Source: Paratractidigestivibacter sp963605405 (GTDB lineage Bacteria > Actinomycetota > Coriobacteriia > Coriobacteriales > Atopobiaceae). Taken from it: a stretch of DNA of 64,000 nucleotides. The stretch covers positions 44,401 to 108,400 of the forward strand of contig CAVCUP010000006.1 of NCBI GenBank assembly GCA_963605405.1, read 5' to 3'. The notes beneath the pieces are model-generated. The model was given only the letters and a program-made list of their open reading frames with translations, did not search any database and was not told the origin of the DNA. Shown here one piece after another: positions 57,896-64,000 of the stretch. Each line of letters begins with the position of its first letter. The first letter of the stretch is position 1. Position numbers and translations under genes: made by a program.

Positions 57896-58960
57896 CTACA
57901 GAATGGTGAACAGCTCGCCGGACGACTGCGTCACATTGCCGGCATCGTCGACGAGCACCGCCTCGAAGCGGTCGTCCGCGTCCACAAGGCTCTTCGCGGC
58001 GTCATGCCCGAGCAGGAAGAGAATCGTCGAGTACGCGTCGGCCGTGGTCGAGCTCTCGCAGCGGATGGACGCGCTCTCGAGGTCGGTCTTGACCGGGTAG
58101 CCCGTCTTCGGATCGAGGATGTGGTAGTACTTGACGCCGCCCTGCTCGAAGTAGCGCTCGTAAAGGCCGCTGGTCACGAGCGAGACATCGGTCGCCGGGA
58201 TGGTCGCGATAACGGTGTTCGCATCGCCGTTGGGGTCCTGGACGCCCACGTTCCACTCGTCGCCGTCGAAGCTCATGCCCATGACGTAGACGTTGCCGCC
58301 GAGGCTGAGCGACGCATTGGCGCAGCCGCCCTCGGACAGCATGCGAACAAGGTCGTCGCAGATGTAGCCCTTGGCAATGCCGCCCAGGTCAAGCATGGCG
58401 TCAGGGTCGGAAAGCGTGATGTTGTTGCCGTCGACCTCCACGCAGCCGTAGCCCACGTGGGGCAGCGCCGCGGCAATCTGCTCGTCGGTCGGCTTGACGC
58501 CCTCGACGAAATCCCAGAGGCTCGAGACGGCGCCGATGGTGATGTCGAACAGTCCGCCCGAGGCCTCGGAGAACTCGAGGGCGCGCGTGATGCACTCGGC
58601 GGTCTCGGCAGCCACCTCGACGGTCGCGCCCTTTGCGTTGTTGATGTTCCAGATGTCGGAGCCCTCGACGGTACGCGAGAACTTGTTCTCAAAGTAGGTG
58701 CAGCGCTCGGACACCTTGTTAAGAAGCTCCTGGCTGCATTGGGCCGAGATTTGGACGACCGTGTCGAACACAAAGAGGGTTATGGAGTTGACCTCGGCGG
58801 CATCGGTCGCGGTCGTGGTCGAACCGGAGTCGCCCGTGGAGCCTGAGCTCCCGCTCGCCCCCGAGGATGCCGCGCAGCCCGCGAGGCCGAGGACGGGCAG
58901 GGAAGAAAGCGCCAGCCGCATGAGCGACCGGCGCGAAAGTGCGTTTGTGCTGGTAAGCAA
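57896..58960 (-). CDS. apbE: ApbE FAD:protein FMN transferase lipoprotein
   Basis: 354 aa from TTG 58960 (AAAGGA upstream). Signal peptide with twin Arg (SRRSLMRLALSSLPVLGLAGC) and lipobox LAGC. ApbE domain: VFDTVVQISAQ, SDIWNINNAKG, FDITIGAVSSLWDF, LDLGGIAKGYICDDL, SLGGNVYVMG, HILDPKTGYPV, STTADAYSTILFLLG. Transfers FMN from FAD to Thr of SGAT motifs on partner proteins outside the membrane. Two such partners are encoded next to it. Confidence 0.93.
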   Translation of the reverse strand: MLTSTNALSRRSLMRLALSSLPVLGLAGCAASSGASGSSGSTGDSGSTTTATDAAEVNSITLFVFDTVVQISAQCSQELLNKVSERCTYFENKFSRTVEGSDIWNINNAKGATVEVAAETAECITRALEFSEASGGLFDITIGAVSSLWDFVEGVKPTDEQIAAALPHVGYGCVEVDGNNITLSDPDAMLDLGGIAKGYICDDLVRMLSEGGCANASLSLGGNVYVMGMSFDGDEWNVGVQDPNGDANTVIATIPATDVSLVTSGLYERYFEQGGVKYYHILDPKTGYPVKTDLESASIRCESSTTADAYSTILFLLGHDAAKSLVDADDRFEAVLVDDAGNVTQSSGELFTIL

Positions 58961-58976
58961 TGCTGGTTCCTTTCGT

Positions 58977-60026
58977 CTACGCAAAAGCGTAGCAGAGCAG
59001 GGCCAGCGCAACGGCCTTAAGTAGCACAAGGGTAACTTCTGTACCGCGAATACAGAAACGCGGCTCGGCGGGACGGCCCGGGCGCGGGACCGCGGGGTTC
59101 TTGGCGCCGGAGACGGCCAAGCCGCCGGTACCCGAGCCAACGCCCCCACCGGCGGCGCCCCTCTCCGCCACGGCTTTCTCGATCCTGACCAGGCTCACGT
59201 TGGATACCGGGCAGCCGTCCGCGCAGCGCCCGCACTCGATGCACTCGCCCGCGTCGAGAGCATGCCTATCGGGGTGGATGCCCACCGGGCAGCGTTCCTG
59301 GCAGCGGTTGCAGCGCGGCACGCAGGTCGCTCGGTCGCGGCGGAAGAGCGACGCCGGGACCACGGGAAGAAGCGCGAACAACGCCCCCAAAGGACAGAGG
59401 AACTGACAAAAGAACCGCTCCTCGAGGGCCATGCCGACCGCGACGGCCGCGAGCGCCCCGAAGGCGCCTGCGGCCACGCCGTCGATGGACCCGGCGCGCA
59501 GCCCCGCGAACGCTCCCCACGGCGAGAAGCCCGAGACGCGGCCCCACACGCCCCTGAAGCACGCGGCGCAGATCGCGAGAAGCAGGGCGTACTTGATGAG
59601 CCGCAGCTTCGAGCGCACAGCCGGCGAGATACGCCTCTTCTTTGCGCCGTCGAGCCCGAGGGCGCGGCGCAGCGGCGTCGCCAGCGCGTACACGGCGTCG
59701 CCGAGGAAGCCGAACGAGCACGCGTAGCCGCAGAAGAAGCGGCCGAACACGCAGGTATACGCGAACAGGGCCAACAGCAGCGCGAGAAAGCCCGAGACCT
59801 CGAGCACGTCCGTCCCCCCGACCTGCTGGCAGAGGTACTTGACGCCGCTGAAGGCCGCGCTCCACACGCCCGGGAACGCGACGAAGAACGCGGCCTGCGC
59901 ACCCCATCGCAGCCCGCGGTGCAGGAGCTCCGCGCGGCGCCGCTCCTGGGCTCGGCCCTTGGGCGCACGGAGGATGGCGAGGTCCTTCTTGATATCGCCG
60001 ACCAGGGTTTTGTTGTTCTTTGCCAC
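58977..60026 (-). CDS. NapH-like 4Fe-4S polyferredoxin membrane protein
   Basis: 349 aa from GTG 60026. About five membrane helices; membrane Cys motifs FCGYACSFG and FCQFLCPLG; two 4Fe-4S clusters CVPRCNRCQERCP and CIECGRCADGCP at ~250-290. Likely passes electrons from a quinol or cytoplasmic donor to the flavoproteins outside. C-terminal extra helix. Confidence 0.88.
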   Translation of the reverse strand: MAKNNKTLVGDIKKDLAILRAPKGRAQERRRAELLHRGLRWGAQAAFFVAFPGVWSAAFSGVKYLCQQVGGTDVLEVSGFLALLLALFAYTCVFGRFFCGYACSFGFLGDAVYALATPLRRALGLDGAKKRRISPAVRSKLRLIKYALLLAICAACFRGVWGRVSGFSPWGAFAGLRAGSIDGVAAGAFGALAAVAVGMALEERFFCQFLCPLGALFALLPVVPASLFRRDRATCVPRCNRCQERCPVGIHPDRHALDAGECIECGRCADGCPVSNVSLVRIEKAVAERGAAGGGVGSGTGGLAVSGAKNPAVPRPGRPAEPRFCIRGTEVTLVLLKAVALALLCYAFA

Positions 60027-60027
60027 G

Positions 60028-60510
60028 TTACTTCCCCTCTTGGCCCGAGTTGCTCTGGCGCAGCGCCTCGGTGGCGCCGTTCAAGATGCCGGCGGACGAG
60101 AAGGTCGCGCCGCTCACCGTGTCCACGGCGGTCGTCTGTGCCTCGACGACGGCCTCCGTGAGGGACGCCGCCTGCGAGAAGTACGCCTCGGTCTCGCTGG
60201 AGTGGTCGACGACCTCGACAGCCGTGATGTAGCCGTTCTCCACCGTGACCTGCGTGGTCACCGTGCCTCCATAGCCCTGCGCCGAGCCCGTGAAGACGCC
60301 GTCCGTCGCATACGGGCCGCGCGCTGCGGACTCGGCCCGGGCGGCCTCGGAATCCGCCTTCATCTGCGCGCGCACGGCGTCGTCGGCGGCTGCGGCGGCC
60401 GAGGCCCACGACGCGTAGGAGGCGACGGCCGCCACGACCGCTACGGCGGCGATGAGCTTCACGTGCCAGACGCGGCGGCGAGAGATGCTCTCGAGCACAG
60501 GGCTACGCAT
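60028..60510 (-). CDS. Membrane-anchored FMN-binding domain protein (single domain)
   Basis: 160 aa from ATG 60510. N-terminal membrane anchor (LIAAVAVVAAVASYASWASA); FMN_bind domain with GVFTGSAQGYGGTVTTQVTV and flavinylation site DTVSGATFSS (Thr accepts FMN). Start overlaps the stop of the multi-domain partner by 8 bp. Confidence 0.9.
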   Translation of the reverse strand: MRSPVLESISRRRVWHVKLIAAVAVVAAVASYASWASAAAAADDAVRAQMKADSEAARAESAARGPYATDGVFTGSAQGYGGTVTTQVTVENGYITAVEVVDHSSETEAYFSQAASLTEAVVEAQTTAVDTVSGATFSSAGILNGATEALRQSNSGQEGK

Positions 60511-62398
60511 GGACGGCCTCGCTTCCGTTCGCGGCGGCGGCATCGGCGGCGGGAGCGTCCGTGCCGGCAGTGGACACGGCGCCGGCCGCGCCCTCGCCGC
60601 CCGCGGCAGATTCCCCGGCCCCGTCGCTGTCGCCGCTAGAGGAACCCTCGCCCGAGGAGTCGCCCGTCTCGCCGGCACCGGCACCCGAGCCGGCATCGCC
60701 GCCGGATGCGTCCGAGGACCCGCCCGAGGAGTCGCCCGCGGAACCGGACCCCGGCTCGGAGCCCGAGCCTGACCCGTCCGCAGACCCGTCGCCCGATGCC
60801 GGGTGCGCCTTCTTGTACGCCTCCGCAGAAAGCTCGAGCGCGTTCGCGTACGCCGCCGCGATCGCGCGCGACGAGAAGGTCGAGCGAGAGACCACGTCCA
60901 CAGCCGCGGGCTTCTTGCCGCTCAGGAGCTGCGAGACCACGCCCTCGTACCAGACCTTCTTTACCGTGCGCCCGTTGGCGGCATAGTCGAGATAGACCTG
61001 GTTGTCCTCGTTGAAGGGGTCGAGGACCTCGGCCAGGGTCGGGCTCTCGGCCTTGTTCGTGCCGCGGACGTCCTTGACCTCGGCGACCTTGCCGTCCTTG
61101 ACCACGACGGTCACGGCGACGTAATAACGTTCGAACGACTCCTCGTCCGCGTCCTCGCAGAGCGCGTAGCCGGTAAACGACCCGTCCTCGTACTTGGCCT
61201 GCGCGTCATCGGCCCCGGAGTCATCCGGGTCGGGCGTCGGGTCCGGGTCGGGCTCCGGCGTCGGGTTCGGCGAAGGCTCGGGGTCCGGCGCCGCATCGGG
61301 CTCGACGACCTTGTTGCCCGCCGCCGCGGCGGCCTTTCTCAGCGCCTGCTGCACCGCCGCGATGATGCCGCGAGATGAGTACGTCGCGCCGCTTACCGTA
61401 TCCACGCCGGTCGACTGCGTCGCCACGATCGTATTGGGGATGGACGGCCACGCCAGCGAGAAGTACGCGAACGTGTCCGACTGCTCCACGAGGTCGATGG
61501 AGGCGATTTTTCCGCCGCTTATCGTCACGCTCACGCGAATCGTGTCGTTGAAGCCCTCGCCCTCCCCCGTGTACACGCCGTCAGCGTAGCCGTTGGGAGC
61601 GTCCACCGTCGAGGCGACCTCGGCCGGCGCCTTGCTCGTCCCGATGGTCCCGACGGGGTCCGCGAGCTCCTCCGTTGCCTGGCCGGTGGCCTGGAGCAGG
61701 GCGTTCTTGATGGCCGAGAGAAGGCCGCGAGAGGAGTACGTCGCGCCGCTCACCGTGTCGACGGAAAGCGACTGCTGCGCGATCACGGTGTCCACGAGGC
61801 CGCGGACCTGGCCGAAGTAGGACTCGTCGTCCCCGCTGGAAACAATTTGGATGGCCGTGATCTTTCCGCCCTGGATGGTCACCTGGACGGTGATGACACC
61901 CGAGAAGCCCGTGCCGGAACCGGTGTAGGTGCCGTCCTTGACGTTGGAGAGGTCGATGCCGAAGTCCGTCTCGGTCGCGAGGCCCTCGGCGGATTCCTTC
62001 TCGGCGTCGGAAGTGTCCACGGTCGCGAGCTCGACGGCCGGCGCCGCCTGGGCCCGCGCGACGACGGCGGGCGCCTCGTAGGCCAGCGGCACATAGCCGG
62101 CCACGGCAACGGCGATGGCCGCCCCCACGGCAACGGCCGGGGCGAGAAACACCATAGGGGCGGCCAACTCGGACACGCGCCTCGCGCCCGAGGGCTTCTC
62201 GCCGCCGGTCTCCGGGGCAGTGGCCTTCTCGCCGTCCGCAGCACGGCCCTTAGACTGCGCCGCGTTCTCGTGGGCCTCATGCCTAGGCGCCGCAGGGTCG
62301 GGCCCCGCGTCTCCAGACGCTGGGTGCGCGGCCGCCTCGCACGCGTGGTCCATGCGACCCGCGACGTTTCTCTTTTCCTCTGAGTTCATCGAGCCCAT
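60503..62398 (-). CDS. Membrane-anchored protein with three FMN-binding domains
   Basis: 631 aa (start ATG 62398; ATG 62389 or 62431 possible). Cytoplasmic N-terminus, one membrane helix (~85-110), then FMN_bind domain 1 (GTYTGSGTGFSGVITVQVTI ... DTVSGATYSS), domain 2 (GVYTGEGEGFNDTIRVSVTI ... DTVSGATYSS), an Asp/Pro-rich linker, domain 3 (GSFTGYALCEDADEESFERY ... DVVSRSTFSS) and a ~110-residue Ser/Gly/Asp-rich tail. Domains 1 and 2 keep the SGAT acceptor; domain 3 reads SRST and may not be flavinylated. PplA-like surface electron carrier. Confidence 0.88.
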   Translation of the reverse strand: MGSMNSEEKRNVAGRMDHACEAAAHPASGDAGPDPAAPRHEAHENAAQSKGRAADGEKATAPETGGEKPSGARRVSELAAPMVFLAPAVAVGAAIAVAVAGYVPLAYEAPAVVARAQAAPAVELATVDTSDAEKESAEGLATETDFGIDLSNVKDGTYTGSGTGFSGVITVQVTIQGGKITAIQIVSSGDDESYFGQVRGLVDTVIAQQSLSVDTVSGATYSSRGLLSAIKNALLQATGQATEELADPVGTIGTSKAPAEVASTVDAPNGYADGVYTGEGEGFNDTIRVSVTISGGKIASIDLVEQSDTFAYFSLAWPSIPNTIVATQSTGVDTVSGATYSSRGIIAAVQQALRKAAAAAGNKVVEPDAAPDPEPSPNPTPEPDPDPTPDPDDSGADDAQAKYEDGSFTGYALCEDADEESFERYYVAVTVVVKDGKVAEVKDVRGTNKAESPTLAEVLDPFNEDNQVYLDYAANGRTVKKVWYEGVVSQLLSGKKPAAVDVVSRSTFSSRAIAAAYANALELSAEAYKKAHPASGDGSADGSGSGSEPGSGSAGDSSGGSSDASGGDAGSGAGAGETGDSSGEGSSSGDSDGAGESAAGGEGAAGAVSTAGTDAPAADAAAANGSEAVHA

Positions 62399-62430
62399 CC
62401 GCCTTCCCGGGATGTTCCCCAAGCCATACA

Positions 62431-62466
62431 TAGAAAGGCCCGCGGCGGTGCGCCCGCCGCGGGACC
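62431..62466 (-). terminator. Terminator after the FIVAR surface protein gene
   Basis: Minus-strand stem CCCGCGGCGG/CCGCCGCGGG with a 5-nt loop, followed by CCTTTCT. Separates the surface protein from the electron-transfer genes. Confidence 0.75.
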
Positions 62467-62507
62467 CGCGGCCCTCCCTTGCGGGAAGGCCGTCAAACCT
62501 GCTTCGC

Positions 62508-64000
62508 CTAGCGCTGGAGACGGCGGCGGATAGCCGCAGCCGCGCCGGCGATCATGGCCCCCAGGCCCGCGACGCCGCCCGCAGCGAGAGCAGGGTCGGA
62601 GGTCAGCGGGGTCTTCTTGGAGGCAGGGGCGCCGGTAGAGGCCTGGTTCGCCTGGTTGCCGGAGCCGTTGGACGTGTTGTTGGAGCCGGAACCGTTGGAC
62701 GTCTGGCCGGACTCGGAGGTCTTCTTCACGAGCGACTCACGGGCGGCCGCAAGGGACTTGGTCGCGGCCTGGACCTCGGACTGGCTCGCGGATTCGTTGG
62801 CCTCGACCTTCTTGGCGTCCTCGAGTGCGGCCTGGTACGCCTTCCAAGAGTCGGCGGTGTAGGCGGACTGCTCAAGCGCGTCGGCGCGGCCGATCTCGAC
62901 CTTAAGGTCAGTCGTATCATTCGTGGTCGGGGCGTGGACCAGGGCCTTCTTCGCATCCGCGAGAGCCTCGGCCGCAGCCATGACCTGCGCGTCGGTGGCG
63001 GAGGCGTCGGCGTTGACCTTCTTGGCGTCGGCAAGCACGGCGGAGAAGGACTTCCAGCTCGTAGCCGTGTAGTCGGACTCGGTCAGCTTCTCGGCGGCCT
63101 CGATGGACTCCTTGAGGCTGATCTGCGGGTTGGGGGCGAGGGCCGCGCGGGCGTCGGCGATGGCCTTGGCCGCAGCCTCGACCTCGTCATCCGTGGCCTC
63201 GACGTTGTCGACGACCTTCTGGCCGGCCTCGACGGCGGCCACGAGCGCGGACCAGGAGTCCTTGCTGTAGTCGGACTCGACGAGGTCCTTGCCCACGTTC
63301 TCGATGGCGGCCTTGAGCTCGGCCTTGTCGGCCTCGTAGGTCACCGTGAACTCGAGGTCGGCGGTGTAGCCGGTGGCCTTGACCTTGAGGCTGTAAGTGC
63401 CATAGGAGCCGAAGACCTTCGTGGCGGAGGCGCCCATGCCGGACGTCGCGAAGAAGTCGATGGCGCCGTTCTCGGCGTTGAAGATCTTTGCGGCACCGCG
63501 GCCCTGGGCGGCGTACTCGGCGCCGTCGACCTCGACGGAAGCGATGTTGCCCAGATAGTTGGCCAGCTGCTCGTCGGTTGCGTCCTCGGCCTTGACCAGG
63601 GCGGCCTTCTCAGCGTCGTACTGAGCCACGGTCACAGCGGTCGAAACGACGAAGTCATCGCTCACGACGGCGTACTTACCGCTCTTGTCGGTGGCCTTGA
63701 GCGTGTGCTCGCCCACCGAGAGACCGTCCGCGCTAAAGGAGAGGGACGCGCCGGTCAGGAGCTGATTTGCCGGCTCGCCGTCGATGGTGTACTCGGCGTC
63801 GAAGTCCCCGGGCAGGGCGGCTTCGACCTTGACCACGGCGTCGGCGGCGTCGGCGTTCACGTCCTCGGCAGCGATGCTCACGTCTTTGGACTTGAGCGGC
63901 ACGTAGATGCCGTCGTCACCCAAGCCGACCTCAAAGGTGCCCGCAGAGGTGTAGACCGTCACGCTGCTGAGCGTCTTGCCCATGATGGACTCGTAGTGCT
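62508..64000 (-). CDS. FIVAR-repeat surface protein (5' end outside window)
   Basis: At least 496 codons; the frame stays open to the right edge (HYESI precedes the first in-window Met at 63983). Beta-rich region (~1-220), three FIVAR repeats, each with the form ESDYSKDSWSALVAAVEAG, then an Asn/Ser/Gly linker and a C-terminal anchor-like end: KKTPLTSDPALAAGG, a hydrophobic helix and RRRLQR. The sorting motif is TPLTSD where LPxTG would be expected. Likely a cell-surface adhesin or binding protein. Confidence 0.82.
   Translation of the reverse strand, partial: HYESIMGKTLSSVTVYTSAGTFEVGLGDDGIYVPLKSKDVSIAAEDVNADAADAVVKVEAALPGDFDAEYTIDGEPANQLLTGASLSFSADGLSVGEHTLKATDKSGKYAVVSDDFVVSTAVTVAQYDAEKAALVKAEDATDEQLANYLGNIASVEVDGAEYAAQGRGAAKIFNAENGAIDFFATSGMGASATKVFGSYGTYSLKVKATGYTADLEFTVTYEADKAELKAAIENVGKDLVESDYSKDSWSALVAAVEAGQKVVDNVEATDDEVEAAAKAIADARAALAPNPQISLKESIEAAEKLTESDYTATSWKSFSAVLADAKKVNADASATDAQVMAAAEALADAKKALVHAPTTNDTTDLKVEIGRADALEQSAYTADSWKAYQAALEDAKKVEANESASQSEVQAATKSLAAARESLVKKTSESGQTSNGSGSNNTSNGSGNQANQASTGAPASKKTPLTSDPALAAGGVAGLGAMIAGAAAAIRRRLQR

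Noticed and set aside
56816..58846. 676-residue plus-strand ORF
   Set aside because: Antisense shadow of the ECF, NusG-II and apbE genes caused by high GC; composition is low-complexity and the opposite strand carries clear domains.
57482..62398. Rnf complex
   Set aside because: FMN_bind and NusG-II proteins recall RnfG loci, but no RnfA/B/C/D/E genes occur in the window.

Overview
The window is GC-rich, uses Shine-Dalgarno starts with frequent 4-bp stop/start overlaps, and carries Gram-positive style surface proteins, an ECF transporter and a BglG/LicT-controlled PTS. This fits an anaerobic gut actinobacterium of the Coriobacteriia (Collinsella/Olsenella-like); that placement is inference from gene content, not a database match.

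Positions 1 to about 42.03 kb are a siphovirus-type temperate prophage. A 714-bp identical direct repeat (1-714 and 41318-42031, offset 41,317 bp) marks one complete phage unit, so the window starts inside the right end of another copy: a tandem prophage, a captured circular form or an assembly fold. The unit abuts the 3' end of a tRNA-Glu gene. From left to right, nearly all on the minus strand: lysis genes (0.8-3.5 kb); a complete diversity-generating retroelement (reverse transcriptase, template repeat, Avd and a tail-tip target protein with its variable repeat; 3.5-6.5 kb); tail genes (6.5-16.3 kb, with a programmed -1 frameshift in the tail chaperone); head and packaging genes (16.3-25.2 kb, including a MuF-type minor head protein with a RelA/SpoT-like toxin-type C-terminus and a coupled small gene that may be its immunity protein); and a PAPS-reductase-like/HTH pair (25.4-26.9 kb). 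A plus-strand cassette of seven small genes (27.2-29.8 kb) faces the long minus-strand early operon (29.8-39.9 kb: MazG-like, a two-part cytosine methyltransferase, DnaC-type loader, SSB, ERF, nuclease). The genetic switch (two divergent HTH genes with operators) and a large serine recombinase (40-42 kb) complete the unit.

From 42.0 to 42.8 kb lie tRNA-Glu(UUC), a 3 x 188-bp tandem array whose unit starts with the 3' end of the neighbouring tRNA-Leu, and tRNA-Leu(UAA). Host genes follow, all on the minus strand: Ppx/GppA, FtsB/DivIC, MazG, an AAA ATPase with a nuclease-type C-terminus, an AbiEi-like protein, and a beta-glucoside operon (LicT antiterminator with a visible RAT/terminator leader, PTS IIBC, GH1 6-phospho-beta-glucosidase, FGGY kinase). 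Three copies of a 67-bp palindromic repeat sit just after stop codons here and look like mobile bidirectional terminators.

The last block (54.6-62.4 kb) reads as a flavin-based electron-transfer locus: ECF transporter (EcfT, EcfA, and an S-component fused to a second EcfA), NusG-II domain protein, ApbE flavin transferase lipoprotein, NapH-like 4Fe-4S membrane protein and two FMN-binding-domain proteins with SGAT flavinylation motifs, one of them with three domains. A FIVAR-repeat surface protein runs off the right edge.
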